Origin: Oscillospiraceae bacterium
Lineage (GTDB): Bacteria; Bacillota; Clostridia; Oscillospirales; Acutalibacteraceae
DNA: 14,416 nucleotides
Assembly (NCBI GenBank): GCA_902796295.1
Contig: CADBOL010000077.1
Span: 1 to 14,416 of the forward strand
Direction: 5' to 3'
Below the pieces are notes generated by a model. That model was not told where the DNA came from and did no database searches. It worked only from the letters and a program-made list of their open reading frames with translations. Both the position numbers and the translations under genes were made by a program. Shown here one piece after another: positions 1 to 7,685 of this stretch (position 1 is the first letter of the stretch; every line of letters starts with the position of its first letter).

Positions 1-720
1 AAAGAGATGCTCATGACAATCAAGGTCAAAAAACTCCCTGCGGGCGGGAAATATGAAATCTTTTCTCCCGTCAATGAAACTGCCGTTCTGATTCTCGGCG
101 GAGATATGGATATTTCCTGGGAATACGGCGGAAAAATATTCACCGAAAATATGAAGCGGAAGGATCCGTTTGAGAAAAAACCGTTTTGCCTTCATACCTG
201 CAAGGGCGTGAAAATCTCGGTCGAAGCCGCCGCAGACAGCGAATTCATAATCCAGCAGACCGATAATGAAAGAGAATTCGCTCCCGTATTCTATAAACCC
301 GAGGACTGCCTATATCAGCATTTCGGCAAGGGCCAGTGGGACGGCACCGGATATCGCATCTGTTCGACAATGTTTGACTATGACAACGCCCCCTATTCCA
401 ATATGGTTATGGGCGAGGTATTCAATCAGCCCGGCAGATGGTCAAGCTATCCTCCCCACCATCATCCGCAGCCCGAGGTTTACTATTACAAATTCAATCC
501 CCCTCAGGGATTCGGTGCGTGCTTCAACGGGGATGATGTCTATAAGAGCATCGAGGGCTCCTGGTGCACCATAACAGATGACAATTCTCATCAGCAGGTA
601 ACTTCGCCCGGATATGAGATGTATTATGTATGGATGATAAGACATCTTGACGGCGATCCCTGGTTTAAAACTACAAGAATATATGATAAAGAGCACGAGT
701 GGCTCGTAAACGCCGATTGA
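1..720 (+). CDS. iolB: IolB-type 5-deoxy-glucuronate isomerase, possibly 5' partial
   Basis: Cupin-fold sugar-acid isomerase of the IolB/KduI family. In inositol breakdown, IolB converts 5-deoxy-glucuronate to 2-deoxy-5-keto-gluconate in the cytoplasm. Numbering from the ATG at 7, the family signature GRWSSYPP (143-150) runs into HHH (151-153) and E157, then PPQGFG (165-170), H195 and PGYEMYYVWM (201-210), and the protein ends near an HEW motif (230-232). The His/His/Glu/His set fits the metal site of the family. In-frame ATGs lie at 7 and 13; AAAGAG at 1-6 could serve as a weak RBS for the ATG at 13. The frame is open to the left edge, and known IolB proteins (about 270 residues) carry roughly 30 more N-terminal residues, so the real start may lie outside the window. 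The loop after the HHH is shorter than in Bacillus IolB. Family assignment is firm; the exact substrate is inferred, since no other iol gene is in view. Confidence 0.85.
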   Translation, partial: KEMLMTIKVKKLPAGGKYEIFSPVNETAVLILGGDMDISWEYGGKIFTENMKRKDPFEKKPFCLHTCKGVKISVEAAADSEFIIQQTDNEREFAPVFYKPEDCLYQHFGKGQWDGTGYRICSTMFDYDNAPYSNMVMGEVFNQPGRWSSYPPHHHPQPEVYYYKFNPPQGFGACFNGDDVYKSIEGSWCTITDDNSHQQVTSPGYEMYYVWMIRHLDGDPWFKTTRIYDKEHEWLVNAD

Positions 721-724
721 CGGC

Positions 725-732
725 AGAAGGGG
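725..732 (+). promoter_or_regulatory. RBS deciding the SDR start
   Basis: AGAAGGGG ends 9 nt before the ATG at 742. A TTG in the same frame at 733 directly abuts this site and so cannot use it. This favours the ATG at 742 as the start of the dehydrogenase. Confidence 0.7.
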
Positions 733-741
733 TTGAATAAT

Positions 742-1602
742 ATGAAATATGCATTTGTTACCGGAGCGGCCGGGGGACTTGCCGGCGCCTGCGTTGAGGA
801 AATGATGAGAAGGGGCGGCTGGACGATTTTCGCCGCCGATATGAATGAAGAGGGGCTCAATACCCTGAGAGAAAAATGCGGAGACGGTATTATTCCGGTA
901 GTTCTCGATATCACAAGCGACGAGAGCTGCGAAAAAGCGGTTGAGCTCATTAAGCAAACCGCGGATCATCTCGATGTCGTCATAAACGCCGCCGGAATTC
1001 ACACGATGGGCTCTCTTGTTGAGGGCAGCCCTCTCAAAGCCATCGAAAAGATGATTGACATCAACGTTCTCGGTATGATCAGAGTCAACCTTTATCTGTT
1101 TGACCTGATTGATGCCGCCAAAGGCAGGATAATCAACTTTTCATCTGAATGCGGATGGGAAAAGCCCCAGCCCTTCAACACACACTACGCAATCACGAAA
1201 TATGCCGTCGAAGCTTATACCATGGGTCTGCGCCGCGAGCTGAATTTCATCGACATACCCGTTATCAAAATCCAGCCCGGCTCATTCAAAACCGGTATGC
1301 ACGGCCAGGCAAACGCCGGTTACCTCAAGCTTCTCGAAACAACAACGCACTATAAAGATGTGCTTACCGTTCTCAGCCCGCTTATGAAAGTCGCGCTCGC
1401 CCACCCGAATGACAAGAAATATCTTGTTGATACCGTGATGCACGCAATTTACGACAAATATCCGAGAACAAACTACAAATGCAAAAACACCTGGTATCTT
1501 CAGGCGATCAACCCCATACCCGACAAGATTATAGATTTCGGATACAAGAAGGTTGTTTCAATCGGGTATAAAGTAATGAAAAAGATGGGTAAAGCAGAAT
1601 AA
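742..1602 (+). CDS. Short-chain dehydrogenase/reductase (SDR), NAD-type
   Basis: Classical SDR of 286 residues, cytoplasmic Rossmann-fold oxidoreductase. Visible motifs are TGAAGGLAG at 7-15 (cofactor loop), D33 at the end of the second strand (suggesting NAD rather than NADP), NAAG at 82-85, catalytic N108, S134/S135, and YAITK at 149-153 (catalytic Tyr and Lys). The last Gly of the usual TGxxxGxG is Ala here (A14), followed by G15. The C-terminal part from about 200 is longer than in minimal 250-residue SDRs and rich in Lys and Tyr, resembling retinol-dehydrogenase-like or steroid-dehydrogenase-like members. It starts 21 nt after the IolB-like gene and is surely co-transcribed with it, so a sugar acid or polyol is a reasonable substrate guess, but this is inference; KduD-like activity is one possibility. 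Confidence 0.85.
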   Translation: MKYAFVTGAAGGLAGACVEEMMRRGGWTIFAADMNEEGLNTLREKCGDGIIPVVLDITSDESCEKAVELIKQTADHLDVVINAAGIHTMGSLVEGSPLKAIEKMIDINVLGMIRVNLYLFDLIDAAKGRIINFSSECGWEKPQPFNTHYAITKYAVEAYTMGLRRELNFIDIPVIKIQPGSFKTGMHGQANAGYLKLLETTTHYKDVLTVLSPLMKVALAHPNDKKYLVDTVMHAIYDKYPRTNYKCKNTWYLQAINPIPDKIIDFGYKKVVSIGYKVMKKMGKAE

Positions 1603-1619
1603 CCCCGGATATAAAACGC

Positions 1620-1651
1620 GCACCCGCTGCTCTGAGCAGCGGGTGCTTTTT
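1620..1651 (+). terminator. Strong intrinsic terminator, probably bidirectional
   Basis: A perfect 11-bp GC-rich stem, GCACCCGCTGC (1620-1630) with its complement at 1636-1646, closes a 5-nt loop and is followed by TTTTT. On the minus strand the same stem is followed by GCG and then TTTT, so it can also end the converging HAD gene. It sits between two convergent genes, as expected. Confidence 0.9.
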
Positions 1652-1661
1652 ATACATTACA

Positions 1662-2180
1662 TTATATTATATTCAGTTCTTCAAGTTCGGACATTGCCTG
1701 AGCGGCTGATTTGAAAAGTATTCCCGTTCCGCCCGCCTCGCGCCATTCTCTGATATTCTGCTCGAGGTCGTCAATGAGGATACTTCCTTTGCCTTTGACA
1801 AAATTCTTTTTTTCCGCCTTATAGACGGTATTCACAACAACGGTATCCGACAGAAGGCGCTTTACCCATTCTGTTTTATCCTCTGCGGCATAAAGGATTC
1901 CGCGCCGCGCCTTGGGTATACCTGTAAGGATTTCGCATCTCTCGCCGAATCTGCCGTAAAGAGAGTCAAACATTTCGCGGGCACCGGGCATAAGGTCAAG
2001 CTTTGAATAGAAGTGGTCGATTTTTTTGATCTGCTCCCACATCATATCGTCTCTCTCGGGGTTTTCATCCTGCTTTTCCTCTGCGGCTATCCCGCACAGC
2101 TCCAGGACTCCCTTTGAGAAATCGGCAAGCACTCCGTCCATATCAAGATAAATTTTGTCAGCCTCAGTCTTTATGCTCAT
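1662..2180 (-). CDS. HAD-family phosphatase, 5'(3')-deoxyribonucleotidase (NT5C) type
   Basis: Small soluble HAD-superfamily hydrolase of 172 residues. Motif I is DMDGVLADF at 13-21, with D13 as nucleophile and D15 as general acid; motif II is ILTG (84-87, T86); Lys residues at 122-131 are candidates for motif III; motif IV is LIDD (135-138). The arrangement and size match the NT5C family of nucleotide 5'-phosphatases, which hydrolyse deoxynucleoside or nucleoside monophosphates, but the substrate cannot be read from sequence. Its ATG overlaps the end of the zinc-ribbon membrane-protein gene by 17 nt, so the two are probably translationally coupled. AAGGAAG lies directly against the ATG, too close for ordinary initiation, which also fits coupling. 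No better in-frame start exists before the DMDGV motif. Confidence 0.8.
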   Translation of the reverse strand: MSIKTEADKIYLDMDGVLADFSKGVLELCGIAAEEKQDENPERDDMMWEQIKKIDHFYSKLDLMPGAREMFDSLYGRFGERCEILTGIPKARRGILYAAEDKTEWVKRLLSDTVVVNTVYKAEKKNFVKGKGSILIDDLEQNIREWREAGGTGILFKSAAQAMSELEELNII

Positions 2181-3093
2181 CTTCCTTGATTATTCCCGCT
2201 TTACGGGCAATCTCCTCTTTTTCTTTCTCCGCTTTTTCAGCCGCTTTCCTGTTCATCTCTTCAAGGCGGGCGGCCTCTTTTTCCGCAAGAATCTTATCCA
2301 TTTTTTCGTGGATTTCTTCCATTGAAACGCCATCTGCAATCATCTGCTCATACTCTTCGTAAGGGATGCCGCCGATATAACACTGCTTGTATTTTACAGG
2401 CGGTTTTTTTATTGTGATGATTATGTTTATCGCAAGCAGGGCAAGCAGCGCCGCAAGATATACAAACGCTCCGAATTTAACGGAACCGCTGAAAAACTCG
2501 GGAAAAGCGGAATTGATCCCGGATGAAAAGCGGGTGAAGAATATAATTGAAACAACGGCGGCGGCAATCGCGACGCAGTTATTGAATATGTTTCTGATGT
2601 TTCCTTTTTTGCCGTTGGCGGCAACGAGAGCGACAAGGCTGACAACCACCATTGCAAGCGAAATCAGCACGGCGAAAAGCGAAACGGCATAACCGGTGAA
2701 TCCCGCGCCCACAAGCTTTGAGCCCGTCATTTTAAACAGGCTGTCAAAATTCAGTGAGGAAACCGTATTTATAATAGTCACCGCATTTATCGACGATGTC
2801 TTCTGCTCTATAAACGGGCCGCTGTATGTCACGCTCGCGAGAGGAAGCATCAGCGTTGCCAGAGGCAGGATAGAAAGCGCAAGGCGGACCAGTGAGTAGG
2901 GCGAGCCCACAAACGATGCCTTGAGACGGTCTATTTTTTTCTGAACTCTGACATGGTCAAGCTCGGCTATATCCGCCTCTTCCTGCAGACGTTCATCCAT
3001 ATTGTAATATACGATATTAACGCCGCATTTGGGGCAATTCGGTTTATAATCGGTGAGTTTTAACTTATGACCGCATTTCGGACATTGCGCCAT
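2164..3093 (-). CDS. Zinc-ribbon membrane protein with four TM helices
   Basis: Hypothetical membrane protein of 309 residues. The N-terminus is a zinc ribbon with CPKC at 4-7 and CPKC at 20-23. A charged stretch (about 33-60) follows, then four hydrophobic segments at about 68-88, 133-159, 168-187 and 206-228. The loop between the first two (about 89-130) is polar and could be the exposed domain. The C-terminal 255-309 is a highly charged Lys/Glu/Ala helix, probably coiled coil. RBS AAGGCGG lies 8 nt before the ATG. It has its own promoter and overlaps the nucleotidase gene downstream. The architecture (ribbon, membrane core, charged tail) is common among uncharacterised clostridial proteins. 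I do not recognise a function; the ribbon may be structural or bind a partner. Confidence 0.8.
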   Translation of the reverse strand: MAQCPKCGHKLKLTDYKPNCPKCGVNIVYYNMDERLQEEADIAELDHVRVQKKIDRLKASFVGSPYSLVRLALSILPLATLMLPLASVTYSGPFIEQKTSSINAVTIINTVSSLNFDSLFKMTGSKLVGAGFTGYAVSLFAVLISLAMVVVSLVALVAANGKKGNIRNIFNNCVAIAAAVVSIIFFTRFSSGINSAFPEFFSGSVKFGAFVYLAALLALLAINIIITIKKPPVKYKQCYIGGIPYEEYEQMIADGVSMEEIHEKMDKILAEKEAARLEEMNRKAAEKAEKEKEEIARKAGIIKEDEHKD

Positions 3094-3131
3094 AAAATCA
3101 TCCGCCTTCTCATAAAAATTCTGTACAGATA

Positions 3132-3160
3132 ATTATATCATATATAAAAGATTCATACAA
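3132..3160 (-). promoter_or_regulatory. Sigma-A-type promoter of the zinc-ribbon gene
   Basis: Reading the minus strand, TTGTAT (3155-3160) is separated by 17 nt from a perfect TATAAT (3132-3137). The predicted transcript would start near 3125, about 30 nt ahead of the ATG at 3093, and would cover the zinc-ribbon and nucleotidase genes. No clear terminator for the upstream glycosidase gene is seen in 3094-3212, so read-through is also possible. Confidence 0.75.
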
Positions 3161-3212
3161 CCGAAAAATATGCACAAAAAGGATAATCCCAAATGAACAA
3201 AACAGACAAATC

Positions 3213-5906
3213 TCAGACCTCTTCGATTTTCAGTATTCCCTGCCTGACCGCGGAGTCAAAAGTGAATTCGAGAGCGCCTGCAGTGCGCCTATTGAATTCG
3301 GCCGGCACGCAGGATTCTCCTGTGTCAAGCACGGCTTTGTAATCTCCGCTGCCGTCAAGGGTTACGATCACGGAGTATCTGTCATTCTTCCCGTTGTATC
3401 TGAATTTTATTTCGGCATAATTATCTCCGGTTCTCTGATAATCCGTCCATAAATCGTATCCGCTTGTTACCGTGCCCGGTTTGTAGTATGCATTTGCCCA
3501 GACACAGACAGGCGCCGAAAGGCCGCCGAAATTATGGAACCATCCGCCTCTCCTCGTCTTTATGCCGAAGCATTCGTAGGTATAATAGCTGAAATCTGTT
3601 TCCGCTTTCCACATCTCAAGAGCACGGTCCGCAATCTCAAAGGCAAAATCGGTTTCGCCCAGATCAAGCATCGTCTTCCAGAAAAAGAACTGATGGCTCA
3701 TCCACACGTTGCCGTTCCAGTAGCCGTCATCCATATAGTATGACGCGCTCATATCCACCGCGCTGATACCGGCGGGGCTCCACATTTCATCGGGGTTTTT
3801 CACGTGGGCGAGCAGACGGTCCCGTCTCTCACCCGTAACAGCGCCGGCAAAGAGAGGATATACTCCGTCAAATCCCCTGTTGCTGTTTTCGCCCTCCGGC
3901 GTGCGCATAATATACGGTTTTGCCGGATCTCTGTCATAAAGCGTATAGCCGAAATATCCGGATTCCTCATCCCAGGCGAGCTCATTGAGCGCGCGCTCCG
4001 ATTTCTCAATATCGCGGTCATAAACTGCAATGTCTTCTTCTCTGCCGAGAAACTCCGCAACGGCGCGCAGTATCTTGCCCGCCCTTATGATATGCGAGGT
4101 GGGCAGACAGGGGCAGGAATAAGCTTCGGCCCTGTTTTCAATCATCTTTGACTGCGCGGGGTAGTCATCCATACCCGAGCAGGAATACCAGTAATCATAG
4201 ACGGTCAGCAGGCCGTTGCCGAATTTATCGCAGGTGGAGGAGCCGGACCTGCCGCGCAGGAATTCATAGTATCTGCGCATTTTCGGGTAGATGGAATCGA
4301 GCGAGTGCTTATCTTCGGTGCGCTTGAGAAGCTCATAATACTCCTCAAACTGAGTCGGTACGAGAGAGCCGTGAAGGAGGAAATCAAAATCTTTATTGTC
4401 ATCCTCACTCAGATATGTTTCAAGAGCATACCGGCAGAGATCGTTTGAAAACTCCAGAAGCCCGGTGCCGATGAGGCCGCTGTCCCAGGTGTAAAAAGAA
4501 TCCCAGCGTTTTCCGGGCGTATGATGCACCACGTTTTTATCTCTGAGAAAAACAGGATAAACCGTGTTTGTCAGAAGAGTCGCGCGCAGTATTCCCGTGC
4601 TCAGTTCATACTTCCTGCCGTCTTCGTTATACTCTGGAGCTCCCGATTTTTTCTTCGCGGCAAGATAAATCTCTTCGTATTCTTCATCGGTGAGCATTTC
4701 AAAATCATCCTGAGAAATCACCGCATATTCAGTTCTCCTTGAGTGCGGCTCAACGAAAATCGATTTTATAAGGGTATTGTGAAAGAATCCTTCATCGCTC
4801 GTCTTCTCTCTGAATGAGCGCGAGAATGTCTCCTTTAGACGGTCATATGTCACATCGCCGTTTGAGAGGCGGTTGATGAGCGCATCCTCCAGGCAGCCGC
4901 TTTCGAGCACTCTCTGCCGCGTATTCTTATTGTGAGTATATATATTGAATCTGCATCCGTCATATCCGTAATCGAGCGATGTCACAAATCCGCGCCCGCA
5001 CGGCCGGGTATTGATTTCCGGTGTGTAATTATATTTCTCCGTCACAGTGGAAACAGAGTTTTCGCAGTCTGTAAGAGCTGTGAAATCAAGTTCAATGCCC
5101 GCGCCGCCGAGGGAAACCAGCTCGATTTTACCGCTGCCGTCATAATCATAATAAGCGATATTGAGCTCGTCCGAATGCGGCAGGGATATTTCTCTGCCGT
5201 TGAGCTCAAACAAGGCATCGCCGGGAGTGACGCATCTGTATCTGAGCGCAATCACGGTATTTTCACCCGGGCACCCCGGTACATTATATGTCACTCTGTC
5301 GCCCTTTTCACAGCCGAAGGGCTTAAATCCGTAAAACTCCGTGTGAGAGTGGTCGCATCTGTCTCCGAGGCCCGAGCAGAGATAAAATTTCTCATCCCTG
5401 AACATTCCCCTTTTCATGCCGTCGGGCGTTTCCGTATCCCAGGGCCTTTGCTTTGCGTATTCAAACTCCGCGTAGTCATTCGCGTTGATTATCACGGCGC
5501 TGCCGGGGGCGTTCACCTTGACATAACTGTAAAAAGGAAACTCGAGAGATGCAAAAATATTGAGAATGAGATTCTGATGCAGAGAGGTGTTGTTGACGAA
5601 TTCACACCGCATAAGATATGCGCCGCCGATCATTTTTGAAAATGAGACATCCGCGTAAACCTCGTCTTTCCACATCAGCTCGTATCTGTAGGCATAGTAT
5701 GAATAATCACCGGCGCATTCCCAGAGATGATAATCCGAAGGAATTGTCACATTAGGCACCGCTACGGCGCTGTTCCACATTGTGGGATGGACGGTCAGAT
5801 CAAACCTTGCCCCTGTATCGGCAAGGGATGGTATAATCTTTGAAAGGCCCATGTATTTCTTCGAATACGGTCCCCACAGCGGCATAAAATTATCAATGAA
5901 CGGCAT
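3213..5906 (-). CDS. GH63-like (alpha/alpha)6 glycoside hydrolase
   Basis: Large cytoplasmic glycosidase of 897 residues with no signal peptide. The N-terminal 300 residues are Tyr/Trp-rich beta structure, as in the beta-sandwich of GH63/YgjK enzymes. The catalytic (alpha/alpha)6 barrel spans about 370-810. It contains YTWDSGLIG at 472-480, SGMDDYP at 577-583, YWNGNVW at 729-735 and YECFG at 777-781. By analogy with E. coli YgjK (general acid Asp, general base Glu), D580 or D581 and E778 are the likely catalytic pair. A C-terminal beta domain (about 825-897) ends the protein. RBS GGAGG is 8 nt before the ATG. Family members cleave alpha-glucosides or alpha-mannosyl compounds by inversion; the substrate here is unknown. 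A cytosolic enzyme implies an imported di- or oligosaccharide. A related clan GH-G family is the main alternative. Confidence 0.75.
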   Translation of the reverse strand: MPFIDNFMPLWGPYSKKYMGLSKIIPSLADTGARFDLTVHPTMWNSAVAVPNVTIPSDYHLWECAGDYSYYAYRYELMWKDEVYADVSFSKMIGGAYLMRCEFVNNTSLHQNLILNIFASLEFPFYSYVKVNAPGSAVIINANDYAEFEYAKQRPWDTETPDGMKRGMFRDEKFYLCSGLGDRCDHSHTEFYGFKPFGCEKGDRVTYNVPGCPGENTVIALRYRCVTPGDALFELNGREISLPHSDELNIAYYDYDGSGKIELVSLGGAGIELDFTALTDCENSVSTVTEKYNYTPEINTRPCGRGFVTSLDYGYDGCRFNIYTHNKNTRQRVLESGCLEDALINRLSNGDVTYDRLKETFSRSFREKTSDEGFFHNTLIKSIFVEPHSRRTEYAVISQDDFEMLTDEEYEEIYLAAKKKSGAPEYNEDGRKYELSTGILRATLLTNTVYPVFLRDKNVVHHTPGKRWDSFYTWDSGLIGTGLLEFSNDLCRYALETYLSEDDNKDFDFLLHGSLVPTQFEEYYELLKRTEDKHSLDSIYPKMRRYYEFLRGRSGSSTCDKFGNGLLTVYDYWYSCSGMDDYPAQSKMIENRAEAYSCPCLPTSHIIRAGKILRAVAEFLGREEDIAVYDRDIEKSERALNELAWDEESGYFGYTLYDRDPAKPYIMRTPEGENSNRGFDGVYPLFAGAVTGERRDRLLAHVKNPDEMWSPAGISAVDMSASYYMDDGYWNGNVWMSHQFFFWKTMLDLGETDFAFEIADRALEMWKAETDFSYYTYECFGIKTRRGGWFHNFGGLSAPVCVWANAYYKPGTVTSGYDLWTDYQRTGDNYAEIKFRYNGKNDRYSVIVTLDGSGDYKAVLDTGESCVPAEFNRRTAGALEFTFDSAVRQGILKIEEV

Positions 5907-5938
5907 ATTAATATCCTCCGGAAATATATATTATTCAA

Positions 5939-5974
5939 TCAACGCAACCGGCGCCGCAGCGCTGATTGCGTTGA
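5939..5974. other. Imperfect hairpin between lipoprotein and glycosidase genes
   Basis: TCAACGCAA (5939-5947) pairs with TTGCGTTGA (5966-5974), and within the loop GCGC (5951-5954) can pair with GCGC (5959-5962). On the minus strand the stem is followed by TTGAATAAT rather than a run of T, so it is a weak terminator at best. It may attenuate or stabilise the mRNA between the two genes. No convincing separate promoter for the glycosidase is seen in this 77-nt gap. Confidence 0.4.
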
Positions 5975-5983
5975 ATTTCGGGA

Positions 5984-6898
5984 TTATTTTATCTCTTTGG
6001 GAGCCGACGGATCTGTTCTGTCAAGAGAATATGAAACTGAGTCGCGGTAGCGGAACTGTACGGGAACGGTGCCTATATCCGAAAGGCTTCCCGTACCGGT
6101 TACGCTTGTTTTGACATCAATATTCTTGATGTATTCTATGGATGTGATTTCATCTGTCTCAAGGTCCGCCCTGATGATAATCTGACAATTGAGATATGTG
6201 AGAACGGGCTTCTCGACAGTGATATATTTTTCCGCTTTATTGAATACGGCCAGAGCATCATCGGGATTTCCCATATCATAAGCCTTTTCAAGTGTCTCAG
6301 GCAGAGCGGGGCTTTTCAGGGTAACGGTTACGGTTCTCTCGCTCTCGCTGTCAACGCAGGTCGCGCTCTCAACATCGCCGAGCGTAAGGCTGCTGACATA
6401 GCTTTCGCCTTTTACGGGCAGGAAATCTTTGAGATCGTCGCCGTATTCCGCATCCTCGCGCGGCTCATTGAGCATCATATCCTTGAGTGAATCAATGGCA
6501 GTATTCACATAGTCATTTTCGCTGTACGGAATGCTCTCGGTCTCTTCGGTATCATTGCCGTTTTCATCCTTGACCGTCTTTGTTATCTCCGACTTGCCGA
6601 TGCTCTTGTCGTGTCTCATCGACACGCCCGCCTTTATGCCTTTAAGCTCATTTATATGGATATTGAAATACTCAAATATAGTGGCAGTATTCGCGGCAAG
6701 CTTTTCCGGGGTATATTCGGTATCGGTAAGAAGGCTGCCGTCTTCATCATATGAACTGGTGATATCTGTCGGAAGCGGAGTCCTGACCTTAACCGTTGTG
6801 GTTGTTGTCTCTTCCTCTTCAAAGCTGCAGCCCGAGAAAACAAGCGCCATTGAAATAATCACGGAAATGCAGACCAGAACGGAAATCGCTTTTTTCAT
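5984..6898 (-). CDS. Predicted lipoprotein of unknown function
   Basis: Secreted lipoprotein of 304 residues. It has a basic start (MKK), a hydrophobic segment (4-21) and a lipobox-like FSGC ending at C24; position -3 is Phe rather than the usual Leu. The mature part opens with an acidic stretch and a run of five Thr (31-35), a typical linker. The rest (about 40-304) is soluble, acidic and mixed alpha/beta, with a long polar region around 100-150. No family is recognised. RBS AGGGGG lies 8 nt before the ATG. It begins 12 nt after the LytTR regulator gene, so the two are almost certainly one transcript. A role as surface target or sensor accessory of that regulator is inference only. Confidence 0.75.
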   Translation of the reverse strand: MKKAISVLVCISVIISMALVFSGCSFEEEETTTTTVKVRTPLPTDITSSYDEDGSLLTDTEYTPEKLAANTATIFEYFNIHINELKGIKAGVSMRHDKSIGKSEITKTVKDENGNDTEETESIPYSENDYVNTAIDSLKDMMLNEPREDAEYGDDLKDFLPVKGESYVSSLTLGDVESATCVDSESERTVTVTLKSPALPETLEKAYDMGNPDDALAVFNKAEKYITVEKPVLTYLNCQIIIRADLETDEITSIEYIKNIDVKTSVTGTGSLSDIGTVPVQFRYRDSVSYSLDRTDPSAPKEIK

Positions 6899-6910
6899 TT
6901 GATTATCCCC

Positions 6911-7609
6911 CTATTTCAGTCTCTTGAAAGCAAGATACTTTTCTTCAAAATCATCTTTTCTTGAGCGGCTGACCGAAATTTTCGCGCCGTCCATAAGAGA
7001 AAGCTTCATTTTTGAATACTCGGTCACATACTTGAGATTAACGATATAGCTCTTGTGGCACCTGACAAAGACATCCTGCGGAAATGTCTTTTCCGCGTCT
7101 TCGAGAAATCCGGCCGCCTTCAGGGTGCCGTTTGTCTTATGAATTATCAGATTCTTGGCTTCGCTCTCTATATAGATGATATCATTGTAGGGAATCCTGA
7201 TATCCTTGCCTCTTATCCTGCAGGCATAAAAGTTTGAGTCATCCTCTTTGACTTTGCCCGCGGCATCTATATATTTGTAAAGCTTCTCTTTTTTAATCGG
7301 TTTGTCAATAAAGCCGAAGGGCTGCACGGAAAAGAAAACATCCGAAACCATCTCGGGGTAGCCCGAAATGAACACGGTCTTTATATCGGGAAGCTTTCCG
7401 GAGAGATAATTCGCAATATCCGCGCCGCTCTCATTGGTCAGAGAAATATCGACAAAGGCAAGGTCAAAACTCATCCCCTGCTCAAGAAGCGCGGAAACCT
7501 CGGATGAATCAAGGGCTGTGCTCACGGAGTAGTCGGGATATTTTTCGAGTATAAGACCCGAAATCCTTTCGACAATGATACTTTGATCATCCACAACCAG
7601 AATTTTCAA
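6911..7609 (-). CDS. LytTR-family response regulator (orphan)
   Basis: Cytoplasmic transcription factor of 232 residues. The receiver domain (1-115) has the acidic pair D7/D8, phospho-acceptor D54, a Ser in FISGYPE and a Lys in FIDKPI. The LytTR DNA-binding domain (about 125-232) includes YIESEAKN, VRCHKSYIVNL and SVSRSRK, all typical of AgrA/LytR-type regulators that bind direct repeats upstream of targets. The start is TTG at 7609: an in-frame stop (TAA) sits one codon upstream and the next Met is at residue 46, inside the receiver, so TTG is forced. The RBS is poor (GGTG, 6 nt away), suggesting low expression. No histidine kinase lies beside it; the downstream neighbour is a lipoprotein. 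The signal and targets are unknown. Confidence 0.9.
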   Translation of the reverse strand: MKILVVDDQSIIVERISGLILEKYPDYSVSTALDSSEVSALLEQGMSFDLAFVDISLTNESGADIANYLSGKLPDIKTVFISGYPEMVSDVFFSVQPFGFIDKPIKKEKLYKYIDAAGKVKEDDSNFYACRIRGKDIRIPYNDIIYIESEAKNLIIHKTNGTLKAAGFLEDAEKTFPQDVFVRCHKSYIVNLKYVTEYSKMKLSLMDGAKISVSRSRKDDFEEKYLAFKRLK

Positions 7610-7659
7610 TTTTTACACCGGCTTTCAAAATTTACCGCTTTCCGGCGGTTTATCAGGAA

Positions 7660-7671
7660 GCGCCATGGCGC
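7660..7671. repeat. 12-bp perfect palindrome GCGCCATGGCGC
   Basis: GCGCCATGGCGC lies in the 76-nt gap between lysC and the response regulator, beside a second short inverted repeat (ACCGC at 7634-7638 with GCGGT at 7645-7649). Either could be a weak lysC terminator or an operator, but neither is followed by a clear T run on the minus strand. A weak promoter candidate (CTGATA, 16 nt, TAAATT; minus strand, 7629-7656) overlaps this region. Confidence 0.35.
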
Positions 7672-7685
7672 ATCGGTAAGTGAAA

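Noticed and set aside
442..1002. 186-codon minus-strand open frame across the IolB-SDR junction
   Set aside because: Opposes two well-supported genes, with no domain or RBS.
3094..3212. Terminator after the glycosidase gene
   Set aside because: GGATTATCC followed by TTTTT on the minus strand looks tempting, but the stem is only 4 bp with a 1-nt loop and cannot form.
4932..5639. 235-codon plus-strand open frame
   Set aside because: Lies wholly antisense to the glycosidase, has no recognisable domain or good RBS, and the minus-strand frame carries clear GH63-like motifs.
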